From Chitinophagaceae bacterium (GTDB lineage: Bacteria > Bacteroidota > Bacteroidia > Chitinophagales > Chitinophagaceae): DNA of 8,801 bases. Shown here in pieces: positions 1 through 6,787 of the stretch. A program made the translations under genes and the position numbers. Each line of letters opens with the position of its first letter. The stretch's first letter is position 1. Where the stretch lies: assembly GCA_947452875.1 (NCBI GenBank), contig CANGEZ010000071.1, positions 1-8,801 on the forward strand. The letters run 5' to 3'. The notes under the pieces were generated by a model. It worked only from the letters and a program-made list of their open reading frames with translations. It did not search any database and was not told the origin of the DNA.

Positions 1-770
1 TAATGAGTACGCCATTCGCAGAATGCAGTAGCTTGCTTCCAATTTACACCAACAACAGGATAGTTACCATATGCGGGGTGATTGAAATATTTTTTTGCCA
101 TTGGCTCATTATAAGAATAAGAGAAATCTCTTACCCAACATAATGAATCAGGATAAACAGGAACTTTGGTTTTAACAATAAAAGCAGAACGAGGTATGGT
201 TACATCTCTATTTGAAGCAGCTGCTTTATAATCAAATATTTCAGATTGGTAGACTATTTTAGAAGCATCTAATTCTTTCTTTCCGAAAATACGGTTATCA
301 GGAGTAACGATTATGGCATCTATTTTTTCGATAGTAGATTTGTCACCCCATTTGATGGTACTAGCTTTTTTCCAATCAACGTACTCATTGCCATCTTGAC
401 CTTGTTTTACATAACCCATTAGTTTAGCAGCGGTAGAGTCACGAACCCAATTGGTAAATTGACGGTATTCATTGTTGGTGATTTCAGTTGCATCCATCCA
501 GAATCCGCTAATTGAAACTGATTTGTTTCTAGCGGTAAATGAATAGTTGACATCTTCGTCACTGGGGCCCATGTGGAAAGTACCTGCTGGAACATAAACC
601 ATTCCCGGAGGCATGGTAGGTGTCCATCTGGCATCCGGAGATACTCCATGCAACTGACCATCGTTTGGCAATGCTTTTCCTGACTTGTTTTTGCCTCCAA
701 GCATTTTGCAGCTAGTGGAGTTTAAGGTGATAGCGGCTAGAGCTATCAAGATAAAAAACCGATTACTCAT
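1..770 (-). CDS. gldK: GldK/PorK, type IX secretion and gliding lipoprotein (5' part, runs off left edge)
   Basis: The frame is open from an ATG at 770 to the left edge, giving 256 codons. The N-terminus is a lipoprotein signal: a hydrophobic stretch at residues 5-16, then STSC with the lipidated Cys at 21. From about residue 56 it has the formylglycine-generating-enzyme/sulfatase-modifying-factor fold: GMVYVPAGTFHMGPSDEDV (56-74), SISGFWMDATEITNNEYRQF (86-105), and YPDSLCWVRDFSYSYNEP (206-223) followed by HPAYGNYPVVGVNWKQATAF (231-250). The last two blocks match GldK better than the paralogue GldJ. In known T9SS, GldK/PorK forms a ring with GldN/PorN under the outer membrane, connected to the GldL-GldM motor; it is structural, not an FGE enzyme. 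gldL, gldM and gldN usually follow, and would lie beyond the left edge. The gene looks less AT-rich than its neighbours. It has a -7 box 23 nt upstream and no clear Shine-Dalgarno. The C-terminal half is not visible. Confidence 0.93.
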   Translation of the reverse strand, partial: MSNRFFILIALAAITLNSTSCKMLGGKNKSGKALPNDGQLHGVSPDARWTPTMPPGMVYVPAGTFHMGPSDEDVNYSFTARNKSVSISGFWMDATEITNNEYRQFTNWVRDSTAAKLMGYVKQGQDGNEYVDWKKASTIKWGDKSTIEKIDAIIVTPDNRIFGKKELDASKIVYQSEIFDYKAAASNRDVTIPRSAFIVKTKVPVYPDSLCWVRDFSYSYNEPMAKKYFNHPAYGNYPVVGVNWKQATAFCEWRTH

Positions 771-793
771 TTTGTTTACTTTGTGGGTATTGG

Positions 794-801
794 CAAATGT
801 A
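794..801 (-). promoter_or_regulatory. Bacteroidota -7 box before gldK
   Basis: On the minus strand this reads TACATTTG followed by C, a full match to the TAnnTTTG(C) -7 element of Bacteroidota sigma-ABfr promoters. It ends 23 nt before the gldK ATG, implying a leader of roughly 15-18 nt. The expected TTG about 19 nt upstream is missing; the nearest TTG on this strand is at 819-817, only 15 nt away. It suggests gldK starts its own transcript separately from the SSP411 gene. Confidence 0.5.
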
Positions 802-898
802 ATGATAATTTTAATTCAAAATTAAAATTAAGAACGACTTCTAGTTAATTTTTAATAACAAAAATCGAACCTATTTTCAATAAACGGCCAAATTATTT

Positions 899-934
899 AA
901 TTATTGTTTATAAAAGTGTTAAAACGCAATAATT
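899..934. repeat. AT-rich inverted repeat with possible hairpin
   Basis: AATTATTG at 899-906 is exactly complementary to CAATAATT at 927-934. Pairing can extend by three A-T pairs (907-909 with 922-924) if the CG at 925-926 is bulged, leaving a loop of about 12 nt. A six-T run (933-938) overlaps the 3' arm on the plus strand, so it looks somewhat like a weak plus-strand terminator, but no plus-strand gene reads into it. It could act as a weak terminator or mRNA 3' end for the SSP411 transcript, or be chance in AT-rich DNA. Confidence 0.3.
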
Positions 935-1034
935 TTTTAATGATGCTGTGATGATTTTTATTTTTTCGATAGATGTTTTCCAAATTTTCTACAATTCTAC
1001 TTAAACCGAATTTTATTTAAAAATTGAAGGCTAT

Positions 1035-3098
1035 TTAGCTATTTCTGATCTTATCAAACTCTAAAATGTTATCAATAGGTTCAGCACATGAAAAATTTTC
1101 GCAAACATATATCAAACCATGATTTTTGTATTCTTTATTTTTCAACAATGGATATTTTTTTTCCACAATTGAGCTTTGAAACACCTTATTGGGTATGTAA
1201 TATTTCAAAATTTCAGCTCTTAATTGATGTAGCCCCTGCCCTGTTACCACAATTTCCTTTAACCCCCTGGATTGTTTTAGTAAAGATGAAGCCCATACGG
1301 CAAAAGTGCTTGGGTATTTTTCAGTGAATTGCTTTATGGCTGAAAACATAGATTGGGCAAGTTCCTCCCACTCATTTTTTTCAAATATTCTTGATAAATA
1401 AATTAAATTATCAGCCATTACACTATTACCTGATGGAATGACGCTATCATAAATTTCGACTTTTCTAATAATCACATCTTTTTGGTTGATCCCTGTGTAA
1501 TATAAAAGAACATTTTCTGCAGACTTAAAATTTTCTAGAACAAATTCTGTTAACAATTTTGCTTTTTCAATATACTTTTCATTACCAGTAATTTCCTGAA
1601 GAATAATGCAAGCTTTTATTAAAAAAGCATAATCATCTAAAAAAGCGATTTGCTTTTTCTCTCCATGTTTGTAAGTATGAAAAAAATTAGTGCCGTCTTC
1701 TGTAAATTTATTCATGATAAATTCATAAAGCACAATTGCTCTATCAACATACATTCGATCTTGTAATGTAGCGGCGGCATTACAAATTGTTTTTAATAAT
1801 AGCGCATTCCAACTCAATATTATTTTATCATCAATAGCTGGATGGATTCGTTTGTTTCTTACAGCAATAAGTTTACTAACCGCATTTTTTAATTTTAATT
1901 TGCAGATCTCAACATCTATTCCTTCTTGAATGGCAAATGAGATTAATGGTGTTTTTATATGAAGAATGTTATTGTGCTCCCAATTGCCTTTTTTTTCAAC
2001 TCCATAATATTTACAAAACAATGCAGCATCTTCTCCAAGAATATTTTCAATTTCTTCTTGATTCCACACGTAAAATTTACCTTCCACTCCTTCACTATCG
2101 GCATCCAAAGCAGCATAGTAACCGCCATCTTTATTTTGCATAACATCAAAACAAAAATTCAGTGTTTGTTCAATACCGTTCTTATACATTTCATCTCCTG
2201 TAATTTTGTATGCATCACAAAGAGCATCTACTATCAAGGCATTATCATAAAGCATTTTTTCGAAATGAGGCACTAGCCATTGATCATCTGTGCTGTATCT
2301 GGCAAAGCCTCCAGCCAACTGATCATTTATACCACCATTCATTAAAGATGTAAGTGAAAACAATGCATGCGCTTTAGCAATTTCATCTTTATAAAAATGG
2401 CTGTACATCAACAAAAATCTTATAGAAAAACTTTGAGGAAATTTCGGAGCTTTTCCAAATCCTCCAAATTTAGAATCAGCTTGATCCATGATTTTGTTTC
2501 TGAGTCTTAGAAAAAAATCATCTGAAAAATCGCTCTTTATTAGTTTAGGTTGAGAGTTGGCTAATATATTTTTGAATGACTCCGAAACTGAATTGATCTG
2601 TGTAGTTAGTTTATTCGCCTGTTCTAGCGCATCTTGCCTTCTATTTATCCAAATGTCGTTAATGAAAAACAATACATCTTTCCAGGAAGGCCTATTGTAT
2701 TTTGTTTCGGGTGGGGAATAAGTGCCTCCATAAAATGGCAGACCATCAGGAGTTAAAAATACATGTAGCGGCCATCCTCCACTTCCGGTAAGGATTTGAA
2801 CAGCCTCCATATAAATGTTATCTAAATCAGGGCGCTCCTCACGATCAATTTTGATATTGATGAAAAATTCATTCATCACCGCTGCAGTTTGTATGTCTTC
2901 GAAACTTTCCCTTTCCATTACATGACACCAATGACAAGCAGAATATCCAATGCTAATTAAAATTGGCTTGTCCATTATTTTAGACAATTGCAAAGCCTTT
3001 TCTCCCCAGGGAAACCATTGTACCGGGTTATGAGCATGTTGCTGCAAATAAGGGCTGCTCTCATGAATCAGATCGTTAATAAATTCATTCGATGGCAT
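1035..3098 (-). CDS. Thioredoxin domain-containing SSP411/YyaL family protein (COG1331, DUF255)
   Basis: This 687-residue protein has the two-part structure of the family that includes Bacillus YyaL and human SPATA20/SSP411. Residues 1 to about 165 are a thioredoxin-like domain: LIHESSPYLQQHAHNPVQW (10-28), then the redox-type CxxC motif C55-H-W-C58 in the stretch SACHWCHVME, and SGGWPLHVFLTPDGLPFYGG (106-125). The rest is a predicted alpha/alpha barrel related to the N-acylglucosamine 2-epimerase/six-hairpin fold, with GGFGKAPKFPQ (212-222), RYSTDDQWLVPHFEKMLYDN (267-286) and AALDADSEG (329-337). Length is normal and all signature blocks are intact. There is no signal peptide, so it is probably cytoplasmic. 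The biochemical role of the family is not settled; a redox or sugar-related activity is inference from fold. It starts with ATG at 3098, 29 nt after the hemD stop, with AGG just before the start. I see no -7 box in that gap, so it is probably cotranscribed with hemD. Confidence 0.93.
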   Translation of the reverse strand: MPSNEFINDLIHESSPYLQQHAHNPVQWFPWGEKALQLSKIMDKPILISIGYSACHWCHVMERESFEDIQTAAVMNEFFINIKIDREERPDLDNIYMEAVQILTGSGGWPLHVFLTPDGLPFYGGTYSPPETKYNRPSWKDVLFFINDIWINRRQDALEQANKLTTQINSVSESFKNILANSQPKLIKSDFSDDFFLRLRNKIMDQADSKFGGFGKAPKFPQSFSIRFLLMYSHFYKDEIAKAHALFSLTSLMNGGINDQLAGGFARYSTDDQWLVPHFEKMLYDNALIVDALCDAYKITGDEMYKNGIEQTLNFCFDVMQNKDGGYYAALDADSEGVEGKFYVWNQEEIENILGEDAALFCKYYGVEKKGNWEHNNILHIKTPLISFAIQEGIDVEICKLKLKNAVSKLIAVRNKRIHPAIDDKIILSWNALLLKTICNAAATLQDRMYVDRAIVLYEFIMNKFTEDGTNFFHTYKHGEKKQIAFLDDYAFLIKACIILQEITGNEKYIEKAKLLTEFVLENFKSAENVLLYYTGINQKDVIIRKVEIYDSVIPSGNSVMADNLIYLSRIFEKNEWEELAQSMFSAIKQFTEKYPSTFAVWASSLLKQSRGLKEIVVTGQGLHQLRAEILKYYIPNKVFQSSIVEKKYPLLKNKEYKNHGLIYVCENFSCAEPIDNILEFDKIRNS

Positions 3099-3127
3099 AC
3101 CTGCGTTGTTTCAATGATAACCGGTAA

Positions 3128-3919
3128 TTATTTTTTGGGGAGTAACTTCAAGTATACCTCTAGCGCACTTACCATACTGGGTGATTGTGGCATTGGTGCC
3201 TTGATATCAAGAACAAGTCCGGCTTCTTCTGCAGCTTTAAATGTATTAGCACCAAATGCAGCTAAAGTAGTTCCGTTTTGTTTGAATTTAGGGAAATTCT
3301 CTATTAAACTTTTTATGCCTCCTGGAGTGAAAAAGCAAATGATATCATAGCCTCTATCTACTACTTCACGAATATCATTACTAACAATCTTATATAAAAC
3401 AGGCGTTGCATATTCACAATTGTGACTTTTCAGCCAATTGGTAATCTCGCTATCAAAAGATTCGGAACAAGGGTAAAGGAATTTCTCATTGTCCTTGTGT
3501 TTGTTAATAACATCAAACAAACTCTTGTTATGTCCATCAGCACCGTAAAAAACTTTACGCTTTCTGTATAAAATAAATTTCTGTAAATAAAGGGCTACAG
3601 ACTCTGTAATGCAAAAATATTTGGTGTCTTGTGAAACAGTAACTTTCATCTCCTCGCAAATGCGAAAAAAATGATCAATTGCGTTTCTACTGGTAAAAAT
3701 CACAGCAGTGAAAGCAGCAATATCTATTTTTTGTTTACGAAAATCTTTAGACGGAATGCCTTCTACTTTTATGAATGGATGGAAATCAAGAGATAACCCG
3801 TATTTCACCGCAAGATCAAAATAAGGAGATTTTGTTCCTTCAGGCCTAGGTTGAGTTATAAGTACTTTGCGAATGTTTTTTTTAGGGGTCGCAACTTTTT
3901 TAATACTTTTTTTAATCAT
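3128..3919 (-). CDS. hemD: Uroporphyrinogen-III synthase (HemD), Bacteroidota type
   Basis: The predicted product is 263 residues, in the usual 240-270 range. HemD cyclises hydroxymethylbilane to uroporphyrinogen III, the branch point to heme, siroheme and cobalamin. The weakly conserved family shows its marks: KVLITQPRP (18-26) opening the first lobe, AVIFTSRNAIDHFF (72-85), FFTPGGIKSLIENFP (196-210) in the second lobe, and AAFGANTFKAAEEAGL (220-235). A lysine-rich tail of about 15 residues precedes the fold. The frame extends to a TTG at 3934, but I prefer the ATG at 3919: it has GGAAAG seven nt upstream, and a -7 box at 3950-3943 would put the transcript start around 3937, leaving the TTG almost leaderless. 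The upstream neighbour is DUF4271, an adjacency I recall as common in Bacteroidota. No hemA, hemB or hemC is nearby. Because HemD sequences diverge strongly, substrate assignment rests on family resemblance. Confidence 0.85.
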   Translation of the reverse strand: MIKKSIKKVATPKKNIRKVLITQPRPEGTKSPYFDLAVKYGLSLDFHPFIKVEGIPSKDFRKQKIDIAAFTAVIFTSRNAIDHFFRICEEMKVTVSQDTKYFCITESVALYLQKFILYRKRKVFYGADGHNKSLFDVINKHKDNEKFLYPCSESFDSEITNWLKSHNCEYATPVLYKIVSNDIREVVDRGYDIICFFTPGGIKSLIENFPKFKQNGTTLAAFGANTFKAAEEAGLVLDIKAPMPQSPSMVSALEVYLKLLPKK

Positions 3920-3926
3920 ACTAATA

Positions 3927-3932
3927 CTTTCC
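3927..3932 (-). promoter_or_regulatory. Purine-rich ribosome binding site deciding the hemD start
   Basis: The minus strand reads GGAAAG, seven nt before the ATG at 3919. It is only a partial Shine-Dalgarno match, but it supports the ATG over the in-frame TTG at 3934, which lies upstream of this site. Confidence 0.4.
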
Positions 3933-3942
3933 AAATATGGTG

Positions 3943-3950
3943 CAAAATTA
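3943..3950 (-). promoter_or_regulatory. Bacteroidota -7 box before hemD, overlapping the DUF4271 stop codon
   Basis: On the minus strand this reads TAATTTTG followed by CA, a full match to TAnnTTTGC. Its first three bases are also the TAA stop of the DUF4271 gene. It ends 23 nt before the hemD ATG at 3919, the same distance as the box before gldK. There is no TTG at the expected upstream distance. If used, hemD and the SSP411 gene form their own transcription unit. Confidence 0.5.
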
Positions 3951-4886
3951 CAGACTTTTATTTAGAATATTCCACACGAGTTGACAAATCAGAAAAATCG
4001 GCAATAATTCTACTGTAATGATGTATAAAAAAAAATGAAATTTGCTGATTTTGAGTGTTTGCTGAATGATACTAAAACCTCTTAGGTACCTTAAAATGAA
4101 CATAAATCCAACCATTATTAAAGAAATTAAAATTGAGATTTCACTCACTGATTTATCCGCAAAAGCAATAACAACAATGAAAGGCATCAGCAAGATGGCT
4201 AAAATTTTATTGATTAGAAAAACAATGAAAATGTAGTTTTCGGTATCCCTGGTAAAACCGCTTAACCATCCAATGAGATGCAATACTAAAAACTTTGAAG
4301 CATATACAATAGTCAAGGCAATCATTCCATAATACAGGAATTTATAATCATTATAAGCAACTTTCCCGTTGGCAATCAATAACAAATAAATATAAATACC
4401 CCCAACAACCACAAACAACAAATTAAAAAACAATGAAGGCATTCTGTCTTGAAGCAACTGGTCTTTTAGTTGAGTTTGGCGTAAAGAAGTATTAAAGAAC
4501 ACACGAATCATATTTGAAAAATATTTTCCAAATGCAACTTTTAATAGGCCCAGAAAGAAGAAAAGCACTGAAATAGCATAGAAATAAGAATTGCGATTTT
4601 CAAACAAGCGATCTGACTGATACGCTACAACTGGGATTTTGTTATTGGTAACATAACGATTCTGTTCAAGAATTTTTTTATATTGATTTGTCTTATTCTT
4701 TTCAATATTTGAGCTTTTGAATCTAATTGAATCTAAAAATAAAGAATCCGAAGCTGTTACAACAGCAAGACTGTCCTTAGCCAATTTACTACTATCTACA
4801 TTGTGTAACAATGAATCAGGTTGTTGTCCTTTACTGGTTACAGAAAAAAACAAAACAATAAAAAAGAAAAAAGAAAATTTATTCAA
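3948..4886 (-). CDS. DUF4271 domain-containing polytopic membrane protein
   Basis: This is a 312-residue membrane protein of unknown function. It has an N-terminal signal sequence (residues 2-20, rich in Phe, ending before QQ), then a polar segment at about 21-95 with repeated Asp-Ser pairs, which I infer lies outside the cytoplasm. Hydrophobic helices follow at about 101-119, 151-172, 183-207, 218-243, 249-266 and 283-308, so about six membrane spans after the signal. The C-terminal part, with LRYLRGFSI (266-274) and KISKFHFFLYIITVELLPIF (279-298), is what I recognise as DUF4271, known from Bacteroidota. The start is TTG at 4886: an in-frame stop lies just upstream, no ATG is in frame, and starting later would lose the signal sequence. 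An ATG at 4894 is one frame off and ends at a TGA overlapping this TTG. A -7 box lies 20 nt upstream. Sitting next to hemD is suggestive but does not define a role. Confidence 0.85.
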   Translation of the reverse strand: MNKFSFFFFIVLFFSVTSKGQQPDSLLHNVDSSKLAKDSLAVVTASDSLFLDSIRFKSSNIEKNKTNQYKKILEQNRYVTNNKIPVVAYQSDRLFENRNSYFYAISVLFFFLGLLKVAFGKYFSNMIRVFFNTSLRQTQLKDQLLQDRMPSLFFNLLFVVVGGIYIYLLLIANGKVAYNDYKFLYYGMIALTIVYASKFLVLHLIGWLSGFTRDTENYIFIVFLINKILAILLMPFIVVIAFADKSVSEISILISLIMVGFMFILRYLRGFSIIQQTLKISKFHFFLYIITVELLPIFLICQLVWNILNKSL

Positions 4887-4906
4887 TTTGACATTTTATG
4901 CTTTTG

Positions 4907-4914
4907 CAAAAATA
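4907..4914 (-). promoter_or_regulatory. Bacteroidota -7 box before the DUF4271 gene
   Basis: The minus strand reads TATTTTTG followed by CA, a full match to TAnnTTTGC, ending 20 nt before the TTG start at 4886. No TTG is present at the standard 19-nt spacing; one occurs 12 nt upstream (4929-4927). It lies in the 48-nt gap after the Omp85 stop, so the DUF4271 gene may be transcribed independently of the Omp85 gene. Confidence 0.5.
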
Positions 4915-4934
4915 AACCCGTTTGACCAAGAAAG

Positions 4935-6746
4935 CTAAAAGTAATTCACATATCCAAAATGTATTTTTGAAGACTGGGTAATGTTAAACGGAATTCCAAT
5001 TGTTTTTCCGGCAGCGTAACTGACATTTAATAAGCCTGTTTTGGTTTCAAATTGAATTCCTAAACCAGCGCCAACATAACTATTATTCTGATGGAATTGC
5101 TGAAATTGAAAATCAGTTTTAGCATAATCAGAAAAAACCGAAATAAAAGAATTGACCCCAAACAACAATCGATATTCTGCAGAAAAAAACACATATTTTG
5201 ATGCGTAAATACTTTCTTCATCAAAACCTCTTAATAAAGTAGCGCCTCCTATTTGAAACAAATCATTTCTAAAAATATCCGGGCTGAAATACAAGCCGGA
5301 ATTAATGGAAGCTTTTAGGGTTGATGATTTGCCCAAGTCAAAATAATGAGTGGCATTTATTTTACATTTTATAAGATAAGTATTCAAACGTATTGAGTCA
5401 TAAAGCGAAGCATAATTAAAACCCGGTTCAGAAAGACTGACAATTTCATCACTTTTCTTAATTTGTTTAAGACCTGCAATTCCTGAGCATTCCAACTCAT
5501 TGCCCTTTTTAGGATTTAGTTTGTAATTTGTTTTATTTAAAACATAACTGAATCCTATAGACGAAGTTTGTATGTCTGAATTAACAGGCAGTTTTTTCTG
5601 AGATTTTATCAATGCTGTATCAATGGCCCCTGGCAATAGCACATTTTGTTGCCATTGAAAAAACACCTTTCCAATTTGACCAGACTGCATATCAAACTGA
5701 CAACCTAATCTAGAGTTGATTTGTAAAAAATTAGAATCTTTTTTAAACATGTCAAAAATAAAATCAAGCCCAAAAGGCGAGTGCAAAATATAAGGTCTGT
5801 TGAAACCCAGACTCAGCCTAGGTGATTTAGGTTGTAATTGCTGCCATTTAAATATTATTCTTTCTCCTGACTTTAATACATTTTTTAAATCAAGATTCAC
5901 GTCGCCAGTAAGTAAAGTTTTTTGTGCATTCTGTGAGGCTGGCATTAATCCGACTAAAAAATTTATTTGATTTGTTTTTTTCGTTTTCAAATACAAATTT
6001 AAAGTTGCACCTGTTCCCAACATTGTAATTGTAGAAGGCTGAAGCTGTGTAAGAAAATTAAGTTCACTTATTTTTTTATCTACTTGTGACAATAGATTTT
6101 TATTATATCCCGATTTATTAATGATACCTAAATAATGTTGTAAAAATTCGTTTTTAATGTTCGCATTTCCTGAAACACTGATGCTATCTATAATGTAGTA
6201 AATACCTTTATCAACAATGAGATTGGCTGTAAGTTTATTATTTTCCCATGTTGTGCTATCAAGTCCTACCGATGCAAACGGATAGCCATGGTTTTCATAG
6301 TAATTTATTATCTTATCGCGAAGTTTTAGAAATTGATAAAATTCAATGTCAAACAGCTTATTATTTTTTAAATAAATCCCTGCGCCTTGTGCCCATTCTT
6401 TTTGAGCTTCAGCAATTTTCAAGTTTACTATTTTACAAGATGGGCCAGTAAACAAAAAGACAATAATAGATGAATCTGTTTTAATCATGCTATCTACAGA
6501 AGCTCCAGGAAATCCTTTATTGAATAAAAATTCAGGCAATTTATTGACAAAGTTTTCTGCTGATTTGATAGAACTGAAATTAGTTACAATACCTGTGTTT
6601 AAAATAAAATCATTGGGTTGTGAAGGATTAAACACATATTGAAGATTTACATTGACATTCGATTGCGCCAATGAATCAAACTGCTTCATGCAAAGCAGAG
6701 AATACAAAATGATGAATAGCACAAATGAATAAGACTTAACTTGCAT
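4935..6746 (-). CDS. Omp85-superfamily outer-membrane protein (BamA/TamA-like, POTRA plus beta-barrel)
   Basis: The product is 603 residues. A signal peptide (residues 1 to about 27, hydrophobic 7-19, cut predicted at LA|QS) sends it to the envelope. Residues about 50-255 look like POTRA domains: KIINYYENHGYPFASVGLDS (145-164) and VDKGIYYIIDSISVSGNANI (178-197) have the typical strand-helix pattern and the 'GYPFA' turn. From about 258 the protein alternates strands as a beta-barrel. The Omp85 hallmark is LRGF at 505-508 within FQIGGATLLRGFDEESIY, matching the [VL]RGF/Y motif of the lid-lock loop. The chain ends in an aromatic residue with a beta-signal-like HFGYVNYF. At about 600 residues it is shorter than essential BamA (about 800 or more), so it is likely a BamA/TamA or FhaC-like paralogue that inserts or exports an unknown client. 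The start is an ATG, 41 bp from the divergent hemW start. The stop is TAG. Confidence 0.87.
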   Translation of the reverse strand: MQVKSYSFVLFIILYSLLCMKQFDSLAQSNVNVNLQYVFNPSQPNDFILNTGIVTNFSSIKSAENFVNKLPEFLFNKGFPGASVDSMIKTDSSIIVFLFTGPSCKIVNLKIAEAQKEWAQGAGIYLKNNKLFDIEFYQFLKLRDKIINYYENHGYPFASVGLDSTTWENNKLTANLIVDKGIYYIIDSISVSGNANIKNEFLQHYLGIINKSGYNKNLLSQVDKKISELNFLTQLQPSTITMLGTGATLNLYLKTKKTNQINFLVGLMPASQNAQKTLLTGDVNLDLKNVLKSGERIIFKWQQLQPKSPRLSLGFNRPYILHSPFGLDFIFDMFKKDSNFLQINSRLGCQFDMQSGQIGKVFFQWQQNVLLPGAIDTALIKSQKKLPVNSDIQTSSIGFSYVLNKTNYKLNPKKGNELECSGIAGLKQIKKSDEIVSLSEPGFNYASLYDSIRLNTYLIKCKINATHYFDLGKSSTLKASINSGLYFSPDIFRNDLFQIGGATLLRGFDEESIYASKYVFFSAEYRLLFGVNSFISVFSDYAKTDFQFQQFHQNNSYVGAGLGIQFETKTGLLNVSYAAGKTIGIPFNITQSSKIHFGYVNYF

Positions 6747-6787
6747 ATTGAATCAGGTACAAAACAATTCATGTAAAACTACAATCT
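6747..6787. promoter_or_regulatory. Short divergent intergenic region between the Omp85 gene and hemW
   Basis: Only 41 bp separate the two divergent start codons, so both promoters must lie here or reach into the opposing genes. On the minus strand TTGTTTTG (6767-6760) is one mismatch from TAnnTTTG and ends 13 nt before the Omp85 ATG. On the plus strand no full box is seen; the nearest, AATCTTTG (6783-6790), overlaps the hemW start codon. Plus-strand bases 6771-6776 read ATGTAA, a start codon followed at once by a stop. Confidence 0.35.

Larger units (their letters stand above)
771..1034. other. Non-coding AT-rich gap between SSP411 gene and gldK
   Basis: No convincing gene is present on either strand; the longest ATG-started plus-strand frames that I traced are under 20 codons. 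It holds the gldK -7 box near one end and an AT-rich inverted repeat at 899-934. Long A/T runs dominate and I see no GC-rich hairpin followed by a T-run on the minus strand, so the end of the SSP411 transcript is not obvious. No tRNA-like or riboswitch-like pattern was recognised. Confidence 0.6.

Noticed and set aside
419..700. Minus-strand open frame of 93 codons
   Set aside because: It overlaps the gldK frame on the same strand in another register and encodes no recognisable motif, while the gldK frame is clearly the real one.
1959..2276. Plus-strand open frames inside the SSP411 gene (including 1088-1327, 1937-2143, 1959-2276, 2988-3350)
   Set aside because: They are antisense to well-conserved coding sequence and their products are low-complexity Phe/Ile-rich translations with no motif.
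3920..3934. TTG at 3934 as the hemD start
   Set aside because: It adds only five residues, lies upstream of the GGAAAG site, and would fall almost at the predicted transcript start; the ATG at 3919 fits better, though TTG is not excluded.
4717..4736. Tandem GAATCTAA direct repeat in the DUF4271 gene
   Set aside because: Two 8-bp copies within coding sequence arise from similar codons in a low-complexity segment; no third full copy or spacer pattern supports a regulatory or mobile origin.
4717..4938. Plus-strand open frame antisense to the DUF4271 N-terminus
   Set aside because: It is the complement of the signal sequence and the Asp-Ser linker, has no homologous look, and includes a Lys/Asn run mirroring the Phe-rich signal.
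6747..6787. A full TAnnTTTG promoter for hemW
   Set aside because: The only near match, AATCTTTG, overlaps the start codon and misses the leading T, so it cannot be called a promoter for this gene.
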